From contig CAVYTB010000011.1 in the NCBI GenBank assembly GCA_963771295.1, forward strand, positions 1-64,000: a stretch of DNA of 64,000 bases. The letters are read 5' to 3'. This DNA is from Acidiferrum sp963771295 (GTDB lineage: Bacteria > Acidobacteriota > Terriglobia > Acidiferrales > UBA7541). The notes under the pieces were generated by a model that saw nothing but the letters and a program-made list of their open reading frames with translations, had not been told where the DNA came from and made no database searches. Position numbers and translations under genes: made by a program. Positions 19,320-28,200 of the stretch are shown piece after piece (the first letter of the stretch is position 1; the number at the start of each line of letters is the position of its first letter).

Positions 19320-19406
19320 AGTTTTATTCCTCCCTCGATCGATTGATGAGATTGCCGGAACGCTCGGATTGTAGGCTCCAGCAAAATACAAAATGAAAAG
19401 AACCTG

Positions 19407-19610
19407 TTAATACAGGATGAAAATTAAAAGAGGATGAAAACTCGTCATCCCCTCTTCCCATTTCAGGTCTTTGTTGTTTGTACTTTGCGATCGGTGCTGG
19501 TCTATCCACGCTTCTCTGTATCTTTTCGCCGCTCGGAGAAGCGGGCCGAAAACAAAGAATGAAAGACCAAGAACAACGAACGCACCAAAAATATAGCGGA
19601 ATAATTTCAA
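19407..19610 (-). CDS. Possible small membrane protein
   Basis: 67 residues from TTG 19610. The N-terminus is basic (MKLFRYI), followed by the hydrophobic FGAFVVLGLSFFVFGPLL and a basic, polar tail. One membrane helix is likely. The non-ATG start, weak ribosome-binding site and hydrophobic C-terminal end make this tentative. Confidence 0.35.
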   Translation of the reverse strand: MKLFRYIFGAFVVLGLSFFVFGPLLRAAKRYREAWIDQHRSQSTNNKDLKWEEGMTSFHPLLIFILY

Positions 19611-19913
19611 TAAAATCTCTCAATGTGAACTCCAAAGCGGCCGATGACTCGCCTGACGAAGGGCCTTCCCTCCTCCGCTTCGGTTGAACTTCAATAAGAC
19701 AATCCCTGTTGCTCGCCTGCTATCGGGCGAAATGCGTGTCGATGGAACTTGTACCGCTCGGATGTTTCGTTTTCACACCAATTCGCTTCGACGGAAGGTA
19801 TTTTTAGGGCGCGAATGCCTGCAGCGCTCCGGAACTTGCCTATCGGACGACTGCTGTATGGACAGGCGAAACCTCGCGCCTAGACTCAAGAAAGAGGCAA
19901 CCGGGAGGATTTT

Positions 19914-20303
19914 ATGGAACGCGAATTGGCAACCCACGCAATCAGTCATCACCTTGAGCCGTTGTGTCCGCGCGACGATCACAAAATGAAATTCGACGCC
20001 GATGGAGTTCGCTGGCGGCAGGCGGTCGACAATGCAACTTTCAAGGTCGCAACCTACCATTGCGGATTCGAAGGATGTACAGTCCGTTACGCTCCGGAGC
20101 ATGGCTATTTCACGATTGTGAATGCTCCAGACCTGCCAGTTTTCGTTGAGGAGCCTGCGGTGAACACCCTGCAGTGCCCGGTTCACAATACTTGGCTATA
20201 CCGCAGGAGCAAGTCGGATGGCGCTGGATTTGAATGGGCCTGCGGCTGCGACGGCTGCGAATATTGTCATGCGGATGTTCCGGGAAACTGGCTGCGCCAA
20301 TAA
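19914..20303 (+). CDS. Hypothetical Cys-rich zinc-binding-like protein
   Basis: 129 residues, ATG 19914 with GGGAGG seven bases upstream. Cys occurs in PLCPRDD, YHCGFEGCTVRY, LQCPVHNTW, and FEWACGCDGCEYCHAD, so two zinc sites are plausible. The composition is normal for the region. I do not recognise the family; it resembles conserved hypothetical proteins of soil bacteria. It converges with the HAD-ATPase gene, with 18 bases between stops. Confidence 0.7.
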   Translation: MERELATHAISHHLEPLCPRDDHKMKFDADGVRWRQAVDNATFKVATYHCGFEGCTVRYAPEHGYFTIVNAPDLPVFVEEPAVNTLQCPVHNTWLYRRSKSDGAGFEWACGCDGCEYCHADVPGNWLRQ

Positions 20304-20321
20304 GCCCGTGGAGAAGACCAG

Positions 20322-22037
20322 TTACGCCGGATTGGTGTATTGCTTGCGAATCGCATCCAGGATTTGCGCGCGACTCTCGGCCGCGGGCAGGTGGCCGGAA
20401 TTTTCGACCACAGCAACTTCATCGGCGATTGCGCCATCCTTGATGGACTCGCGCAGCCAGGCGGAGTAGTCGTGCTTGCGCAGGTGATAAAGCCAAGTCT
20501 CATCGTCGATGCCTTCCGCGATTTGTGTGAATAGCGTTAGGTTCTGGATGCGAATGTTCATTTTGCCGTCAGGCCCGCGGAAGTAAAAACTTTTGTCTTC
20601 GCCCAACTCCCCGGTGGCATATTTGCGTTTATGGCGGCGCAGCTCCGTTTTGGCCGGCTCCAATTTCACGCGCGTGGCCTCGGCCGTTTCCGCCTTCCAC
20701 ACCAGCATGTCTCCTGATCGCGCCTCCAGGTGTGCGAACGCCAGCGAATCCACTTCCCTTCCCGCTTCCGGGTTCACTTCCCGAACGATCTGCGCGGGAT
20801 CCGGTCCAATCGCGATCACCAGATTCACGTCGTTTCGCAGCACCGGAGCCAGCCGCTCTGGATGCACCGTAATCAGCACAAAATTTCCCAAGTCTTTCGG
20901 CACACTCAAGCTCATCGAATCCCATTCAGCGGGCAGCAGGTGATGCGCTTCGTCAACCACAAGCCAGTGCGGGCGCCCCGTCTGTGCCCGCAATTCCTGA
21001 AGCCTGGGCAAAAGACTGACGAAATACGCGGGCCGGTCGGTTAGCGGAACGCCGAGCAGATTGACGCTGATGGATTGCCTTCCATTCTTCAGCAGGTTCA
21101 GAATTTCGGAGACGGACGGTACGCGATCTGATCCTCCAAGCGTCACGCACATTTCGAAGTCGTCATAATCGCCCTCAGGATCGAGCACGCAAACCTGGTA
21201 TTGGCGTTCAATCAGCCGCTCCAGCATGGCCGTCACGATTGTGGATTTTCCTCCGCCCGAAGGACCTGCGACGATCATCCGGGAATCGTACGGCGCAAAA
21301 CCAAAGTCCTTCCCATCGGGGGTGCGCCCGAGAAAGATGTCGTGCCGGGTCAGTTCCGAAGTCAGGCTCGCCAGATCATCGGTCAACAACGTGCCAATAA
21401 TTTCTTCTAATCCAAGTCCGTTCGATCCCGCAGTGACCATGTCCGCGTGCTCCTTCAACGGAGCCAGCGCATTTGCCACTGCCACACTACATTCGCAAAT
21501 ACCCAGAAAGGCGTGGTCATTTTCCGCGTCGCCTATTCCCACTGTGTTGTGTGGAGAAAGCCCCAGTTCGTCCAGCGCCGCAAGCAATCCAGTTCCCTTA
21601 TTCACTCCGGAAGGAAGAATCATCACCGCATCTTTGTTGAAGATCACCTGGAGTTCCAAGCCCAGCGAACGGATCACATCCAGCACTTCGGATTCGTGCG
21701 GCCGCCAGGTGGCGACGATGCACTCGCCGACGTCGATTGGTTGAACGCCGCGCCGCTGCAATTCTGTGACGAAGGCAGCGTCAGGAGGGCGAGTGAGCGC
21801 GCGATGTGTTTTCGTCGAGGGATTGTAAAGCGTCGCCCCATTCTCGGCGACCACGAGGTCAAACAGCGAGACTGCCGGGAACACGCTGAGCAACGAATCG
21901 ACGGTGCGTCCCGTCGCCAGAACGAGCTTCCTTCCGGATGCGCTGACGCGCTTCAACGCGTCGACGGTCGTTGGCATCACTTGCCCATCGTGAGCCAACG
22001 TCCCGTCATAGTCAGAAGCCAAGCAAAAGAAGCGCAA
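20322..22037 (-). CDS. HAD hydrolase fused to HerA/DUF87-like ATPase
   Basis: A 571-residue two-domain protein, TTG start. Residues 1-230 form a HAD-IIB (Cof-type) phosphatase: DYDGTLAHDG motif I, ATGRT motif II, Lys in NKGTG and GDAENDHAFL motif IV. Residues 240-500 are a P-loop ATPase of the DUF87/HerA kind: MIVAGPSGGGKST Walker A, VCVLDPEGDYDDF, and WLVVDEAHHLLP Walker B. No signal peptide or membrane helix. HerA-like ATPases usually act on DNA or form rings, so the phosphatase fusion is unexpected. The substrate is unknown. Downstream of it no partner gene is evident. Confidence 0.9.
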   Translation of the reverse strand: MRFFCLASDYDGTLAHDGQVMPTTVDALKRVSASGRKLVLATGRTVDSLLSVFPAVSLFDLVVAENGATLYNPSTKTHRALTRPPDAAFVTELQRRGVQPIDVGECIVATWRPHESEVLDVIRSLGLELQVIFNKDAVMILPSGVNKGTGLLAALDELGLSPHNTVGIGDAENDHAFLGICECSVAVANALAPLKEHADMVTAGSNGLGLEEIIGTLLTDDLASLTSELTRHDIFLGRTPDGKDFGFAPYDSRMIVAGPSGGGKSTIVTAMLERLIERQYQVCVLDPEGDYDDFEMCVTLGGSDRVPSVSEILNLLKNGRQSISVNLLGVPLTDRPAYFVSLLPRLQELRAQTGRPHWLVVDEAHHLLPAEWDSMSLSVPKDLGNFVLITVHPERLAPVLRNDVNLVIAIGPDPAQIVREVNPEAGREVDSLAFAHLEARSGDMLVWKAETAEATRVKLEPAKTELRRHKRKYATGELGEDKSFYFRGPDGKMNIRIQNLTLFTQIAEGIDDETWLYHLRKHDYSAWLRESIKDGAIADEVAVVENSGHLPAAESRAQILDAIRKQYTNPA

Positions 22038-22145
22038 TCGCAGGCCTACCCTTCGCGGACGATTCCGACCTGACAGAAGTATGTTGAAAACCGCCGCGAT
22101 GTGGTGGCCCGCGCCCGGACCTGCGGCAAGCCAGATGGACCGAAA

Positions 22146-22451
22146 CTAAAGCATGGTCACTTTCATCACGTGAATCTGGCTTTTGTCCAGATACACGTGC
22201 GCGCTCAGCTCGACGTGATGCCCAACGTGCGACTTCAGCGTCTCCGGATTAATCACGTCCCACGCTTTTCCGGTGTCATCCGCAACGAATTTGATTTTGC
22301 CGCCGTCGGTCCGCACCGTACCCTTAATGTTCACCAACTCGGGCTTCTGCTCATCTTGTTGACTGGATTGCAACGGCCGCCCCTGGGTCGCCGCTGGAAT
22401 GCCAAGGGCCAACACGGAAAAGGTTAATCCCAGAATAGCTAGATTCTTCAC
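22146..22451 (-). CDS. Secreted small protein, DUF5818-like
   Basis: 101 residues using GTG 22451 (VKNLAILGLTFSVLALG), which has GGAGG seven bases before it. The N-terminus is a typical signal peptide. The mature part has NIKGTVRTDGGKIKFVADDTGKAWDVINPE and HVELSAHVYLDKSQIHVMKV, a small beta-barrel-like (OB-like) domain common in acidobacterial secreted proteins. Function unknown. The longer frame to 22715 reads through polar nonsense and the neighbouring gene's end, so it was rejected. Confidence 0.75.
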   Translation of the reverse strand: MKNLAILGLTFSVLALGIPAATQGRPLQSSQQDEQKPELVNIKGTVRTDGGKIKFVADDTGKAWDVINPETLKSHVGHHVELSAHVYLDKSQIHVMKVTML

Positions 22452-22548
22452 GTTGCAGCCTCCACGTTCGATCACCGCAAGTCTGAGACACACACCAATC
22501 CGGAACAATCCAGTACTCCCTGTATTCAGACTTCCCCAGCGCCTTATT

Positions 22549-23703
22549 TCAGTGATGGGGCGGAGGCGCCTCGTGGGGCGGAGGAGCGGACTGATGCGGT
22601 TGCTGGCGCATCTGCATCTGCTGCTGCTGTTGCGTGTGCTTTTGCTCCATTTGTTGGGTTTGTTGCTGATGTTTCTGTTCCATCTGTTGCTGAGCTTGCT
22701 GCTTCCGGGCAGCATCCTGATTCTGCTTTTCCAATTTCTGATGTTCCTGGTCCTGTTTCTGCTGAAGTTTCTGGTGATCCTTTATCTGCTGGTCGTATAA
22801 CTTCTGCTGTTGCTGCTGGTATTTCTGATCCTGCTTTGCATTGCCAGTGTTAGGCGGTGTTGGGCGCTCGTGCGGTTGCAAATCGTTCGGATGAACCGGA
22901 TGAGCATTCACATTGGCATTGCCGTTTGCGGGTCGCTCATTGTTGGCCGATCGCGGTGGCGGATTGTAATTTCCTCCCGATTTGGCCGGCACTACTCCGC
23001 GTTCGTTAAAGGCGGCCGGCTTTGGCGTAGCTGCGATCGGAGGCTTGCCATGATTCACGGAAGCGCGCATTTCCTGGTTGTTGCGCGCTGCCTGGAAATG
23101 CTGAGTTTGCGCGGCGACCGGAGGGATGTGCCGCTCACGCGAAGCCGCTTCCTCTTGCGCGGTGGGGCGTTCGTTAATGCCGCCCTTACCACCGTTATAG
23201 CTGACGCGCGGCGTGTTGTAGTTGTTCACCACCGTGGTGTTGTACACATTGTGGATTTCCGTCACGTTCACGTTATTCACCGAACGGTTGTAATAGAAGT
23301 GGTCGTGGTCCCAGCGTCCTCCTTCATAACCCCGCCCAAAATAGCCGTATCCATAATTGATGCCGCCGTAAAATCCGACAACCGGTCCCCAATAGCCCTC
23401 ATGAAAAATAAAGGCGCTGCCGCCCCATCCCCACCAACCCGGCGTCCACAAAAAGCCGACTTGCGGTGCCATCACCCAGGTGCCGGGCACCCAATAGTAG
23501 TCAGCGACATCGCCGTCCCACGCCCAATAGCCAGGCGTCCAGATATACCCATCGCCGGGGCAGATCGGTTGCTCGTACACGGGCAGTTCCGGAGGAGGAA
23601 AGCCTACGGATATGCCAACGCTGACTTGCGCGAAGCAGGCGCCCGAAATCGCGAGCATCGCTAGTACGACAAACAGTGAACGGAGCGAAATGACAATACG
23701 CAT
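22549..23703 (-). CDS. YXWGXW-repeat secreted protein with Gln/His-rich tail
   Basis: 384 residues from ATG 23703 (MRIVISLRSLFVVLAMLA), a clear signal peptide. The mature N-terminus carries WXXGXW/YXWGXW repeats (YIWTPGYWAWDGD, YYWVPGTWV, FLWTPGWWGW), then Gly/Tyr-rich FYGGINYGYGYFGRGY and Asn-rich parts. The last 120 residues are very Gln/Lys/His-rich (QKYQQQQQKLYDQQ and QMEQKHQQQTQQMEQKHTQQQ). Such proteins are cell-surface or periplasmic in acidobacteria and proteobacteria; function unknown. The tail may bind metal or form a coiled coil. Confidence 0.85.
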   Translation of the reverse strand: MRIVISLRSLFVVLAMLAISGACFAQVSVGISVGFPPPELPVYEQPICPGDGYIWTPGYWAWDGDVADYYWVPGTWVMAPQVGFLWTPGWWGWGGSAFIFHEGYWGPVVGFYGGINYGYGYFGRGYEGGRWDHDHFYYNRSVNNVNVTEIHNVYNTTVVNNYNTPRVSYNGGKGGINERPTAQEEAASRERHIPPVAAQTQHFQAARNNQEMRASVNHGKPPIAATPKPAAFNERGVVPAKSGGNYNPPPRSANNERPANGNANVNAHPVHPNDLQPHERPTPPNTGNAKQDQKYQQQQQKLYDQQIKDHQKLQQKQDQEHQKLEKQNQDAARKQQAQQQMEQKHQQQTQQMEQKHTQQQQQMQMRQQPHQSAPPPHEAPPPHH

Positions 23704-24108
23704 GATCCTTCTTTCTGGCCGATCAGTTTCGTCGTGACCGGTCCTTTTCATTGCTGCCGGGCAAAAGGGATTGTTCGTTGCGGTGGCCAGGACAACCGCT
23801 GACATGCTCTCGCTTACCGGCGATATCATCGCGCCGTTCGTAACAATTTTCCCATCGGGTTACAATTGTAGGAGCCAAAAAGTAACGCCGTACGGCACAG
23901 AGTACTCAAGGCTCGAAAAAAGTACAGCGTTCAACGGATTGAGCGCGGACGCAACCCCGCCGACCATCGATCTTGAGACTGGCGGTCGCGTCCTTCGGGA
24001 GTGACTGCACACGGTAGCCCGAGCGGGCCTTTGCAGTTTGACTGACTTGGAAGCTACCCCGGCCGCCAGACTTGCTTGTCCGCTGCGAGAAATCTGACCG
24101 GAATTTGA
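23704..24108. other. Intergenic region, no gene seen
   Basis: About 405 bases between the YXWGXW gene and the kinase operon's end. A 77-codon plus-strand frame looks random. A short ACAATTGT palindrome lies near 23862. No terminator with a T-run was found. Confidence 0.4.
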
Positions 24109-25232
24109 TTACGACAGACGCCCAGCCACTGACTGGCCTCGCGCACTTTTTGCCGGAATGGTGACTTCCACGGTCGTGCCGGGCGCGGTATTGCGAAAGA
24201 TCAGTTGGCCACCGAGTTCCTCGACTCGCTGTTTGATCCCGGTGATGCCGATTCCGTAGCTTCCCGTTTGTAGTTCTTCCAGATGCCGGGCAATGCCCTT
24301 TCCGTTGTCGGCGATGCGCACAAGCACTCGCCCATCTTGTTCTTCCAATTTCACTTTGGCTCGCTGCGCTTCCGCGTGCCGGAATACATTGGTCAGCGAT
24401 TCTTGAACAATCTTGAAGATCGCAGTCTCTAATTCGGGCCCGAGCCTGGGAAATTCACGAGGGACGTCAAGCGTTGTCTCGATACCGCTGCGCTTCGTGA
24501 GGCCATCGAAATACCAGCGCAACGCCGATTGCAGTCCCACTTCATCAAGCAGCGGTGGATGCAGCAGATGAGAAATGCTGCGAACTTGCTGGATGGCGTG
24601 ATCCATGATCGCATTCGCTTCCCGGCACGACTTCTCTTTGCGCCTCGTGATTTCTGCGGTTGAAACAGCGCACGCAGCATCATTTTCGCGGCGGTGAGGT
24701 CCTGGCCGAGGCCGTCGTGCAATTCGCGCGCGATGCGGCGGCGCTCTTCGTCCTGCGTGGTGATCAAGCTGTGCCGAAAGACGGCGCAGTTCGCTGGTTC
24801 AGGCATTTCGAGTTGCTGCGTCTTGCGATGCAGTTCGGCAAAGACGCTGACTTTCGCGCGCAACAATTCCGGGACCACGGGAACGGAAATGTAATCCACG
24901 GCGCCGCGCTGGTAGCCTTTGAGGCGATCGAGATCGGTGAGATGCACGGCCGAAATGAAAATGATCGCCGTGCTTCTGAAAGCGCGGATGCTGGCGGATC
25001 ATTTCCGGCAAGTTCGAAGCCGTCGATTTCCGGCATGCTGACGTCCATCAGCACGACGGCGATGTCGTTCTTCAGCAGCTGTTCCAGCGCTTCCTTGCCG
25101 GAATTGGCCTTGATCAGATTTTCGCCCAGCTCGTCGAGGATCGCTTCATAGCTGAGCAGCTTGCGCCGGCTGATCATCCACCATCAGGATGTTGACTTTC
25201 TCGTTGCGCTCATGGTCGTCTCTCGTCCTCAT
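24109..25232 (-). CDS. REC-HisKA_3 histidine kinase (frameshifted)
   Basis: About 374 residues. A likely start is ATG 25232 (MRTRDDHERNEK), 39 bases after the hybrid kinase stop, so the two form an operon. An N-terminal receiver has VNILMVDDQPA, LMDVSMPEIDG and a segment ending DYISVPVVPELLRAKV. A HisKA_3 dimerisation region has ITTQDEERRRIARELHDGLGQDLTAAK with the phosphoacceptor His, then LHPPLLDEVGLQSALRWY. The HATPase has IVQESLTNVFRHAEA and VRIADNGKG. At least three frame changes occur (near 25170, 25010 and 24640). It could be read-error or a broken gene. Confidence 0.75.
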
Positions 25233-25271
25233 CGAGCGCATTGTCACGCCGGTCGATCTCATGACGTCACT

Positions 25272-28200
25272 CTACCGATGCAGCCACATGCGCAGCGCCG
25301 AAAGCAATTGCTCGGTATTCACCGGCTTCGCCAGATATTCCGAAGCGCCCGCTTCCAGGCACTTCTCGCGGTCGCCCTTCATCGCTTTCGCGGTCAGCGC
25401 GATGATCGGCAACCGCCGGAACGACGGATTCTGCCGGATCACCTGCATCGTCTCGTAGCCGTCCATTTCCGGCATCATGATGTCCATCAGCACGATCGCC
25501 ACATCCGGCGTGGATTCGAGCAGTTGCGATCGCTTCGCGTCCGGTGCCGGCGGTGAGCACGGTCATTCCGCGGCGTTCCAGCACGCTGCTCAGCGCGAAA
25601 ATGTTGCGCACGTCGTCGTCGACGACCAGCACTTTCTTGCCGACCAGCGCTTCGTCGGAACGGTGCAGCCGATCGAGCATCTTCTGCTTCTCGGGCGGCA
25701 AGATCGGCGACCACGCGATGCAGGAACAAGCGCGGTTTCATCGAGCAGGCGCTCCGGCGATTCCACGCCTTTCACCACCACGCTGCGCGCCAGCGTGTGC
25801 AGACGCGCATCTTCCTCCGGCGAAAGTTCTTTTCCGGTGAAAACAACCACCGGCAAATCGCTCAGCGCCGGCGTGTCGCGCAAGCTGTTCCAGCACCTCG
25901 AATCCGGACATGTCCGGCAGCCGCAGATCGAGCACCACGCAATCGAACGGCTGCTTCTTCAATGGCGTCCAGCGCTTCCGTCGCCGGTAGCGACAACGTC
26001 AACGTCGATGTCGTCATAGCCCAGCAGTTCGCGAATGCTCAATTGCTCGGCAGGATTGTCTTCCACGACCAGCAAGCGCTTGCGGCGCGGCGTCGCATAT
26101 TCCTTGATGCGCGCGAAGCGCCGTCTCCAAGCCCTTCGGCGTGGTGGGCTTGGTGACGAAGGAAAATGCGCCGCGCGCCAAGGCCGTGCTGCCGGTCTTC
26201 ATCGAGCGTCAGCATCTGCACGGGAATGTGCCGCGTCGCCGGATCCTGCTTCAGGTGGTTCAGCACCGTCCAGCCCAGCATGTCCGGCAAGAAAACATCC
26301 AGCGAAACGGCCGTCGGATGGAATTCGCGCGCCAGCGCCAGCGCTTCCGCGCCGCGCGGTCGCCACCAGCACCTTGAATCCCTTGTCGCGCGAAAGATCG
26401 CACAGGACGCGCGCGTAGTGCGGATCGTCTTCCACGATCAGCAGCACGGCATCGTCCGGCTGCAGATTGTCGCGGTCGTCCGCGATCTGCTCGACCGGCA
26501 CGCTCGGCTGCAGCCGACGCTGGCCAGCTGGAGCGGGCCGACGCGGAGTCGTGCGCTTCTCGTCGCCGGTCGCACGCTCGTCGACGGGCCGACGTAAGTC
26601 TGCGGCAAGATACAGCGTGAACGTGCTGCCCTTGTCCGGGCGTGCTGCGCAGTTGAATTTCGCCGCCGAGCAGGCTGGCCAGTTCGCGGCTGATGGCCAG
26701 ACCCAAGCCCCGTGCCGCCGTATTTGCGGCTGGTGCCGGCATCTGCCTGCTGGAACGCCTCAAAGATGATGCGCTGCTTCTCGAGCGGAATGCCGATGCC
26801 GGTATCGGAAACTTCGAAGGCGACGACCGAAGCGGCCCTGCTCAGGATCGGGATGATCCTCGCTCCAGCCGCTCTCGGCCAGCGAAGACGGACAGGCGCA
26901 CGCCGCCTTGTTCGGTGAACTTGAACGCGTTCGAGAGCAGATTCTTCAGCACTTGCTGCAGGCGCTTCGAGTCGGTAACCAGGCTGCGCGTCAAGCTGCG
27001 GATCGGTGTGCATTTCGAAAGTCAAGCTTCCGGTTCTCCGCTTCGTGGCGGAACGGACGCGCGACCATGTCGAGCAGGCTGGCGAAGAAGACTTCTTCCG
27101 CTTCCACCGAGACCGTTCCGGATTCGATCTTCGAAAGATCGAGAATGTCGCTGATCAGGTTCAGCAAGTCCGTGCCGGCGCCGTGAATCGTGCGCGCGAA
27201 TTCCACTTGCTTCGGCGTCAGGTTGCCGTCGGGGTTGTCGCTGAGCTGCTGGCCCAGAACCAGAATGCTGTTCAGCGGCGTGCGCAACTCGTGCGACATG
27301 TTGGCCAGGAATTCCGACTTGTATTTCGAAGTGAGCGCCAGCTCCTTGGCCTTTTCTTCCAGCGCGCGGCGGGCTTGCTCGATTTCCTGGTTCTTGCGTT
27401 CGACTTCGACGTTCTGTTCGGCCAGCTGCTGCGCTTTCTGCGCCAGCTGTTCGTTGGTCTGCTGCAATTCTTTTTGCTGCGTCTGCAGTTCGGTGGCCAG
27501 TTGCTGCGACTGCTTCAGCAAGCCTTCGGTCTGCATCGTGGCTTCAATGCTGTTCAGCACGATGCCGATGCTGGCGGTCAGTTGTTCAAGAAACGCCAGA
27601 TGCGAGGCGGTGAAGGTGCTCAGCGAGGCCAGTTCGATCACCGCCTTCACGCGATCTTCGAACAGCACCGGCAGCACGATCACGTTGCGCGGCACGGCCT
27701 CGAACAACCCGGAGCGGATCGGAACGGTGTGCTCCGGCAACATCGGTGATCAGCATGCGCCGCTTTTCCGCCGCGCACTGGCCCACCAAGCCCTTCGCCG
27801 ACTCTGCAGACGCTGCGGATGCCCGTCTTGCCGTCATCGGCAAATGCCGACAGCAGAACCATGCTCCGCGGATTCTTCCGCTTCCATCTGGTAGATCACG
27901 CCTTGCTGCGCGTTGACCAGCGGCGCCAGTTCCGAAAGCAGCATGCGTCCCACCGTGGTCAGATCGCGCTGGCCCTGCAACATGCCGGTGAACCGCGCGA
28001 GGTTGGTCTTCAGCCAGTCCTGCTCGGTGTTGCGGTCGGTGGTGAGCCGCAGGTTGTCGATCATCGTGTTGATGTTGTCTTTCAGCTCGGCCACTTCGCC
28101 GCTGGCTTCCACCTGAATCGAACGCGTCAGGTCGCCCTTGGTCACGGCCGTCGCGACTTCCGCGATGGCGCGCACCTGGTTCGTCAGGTTGTCGGCGAGC

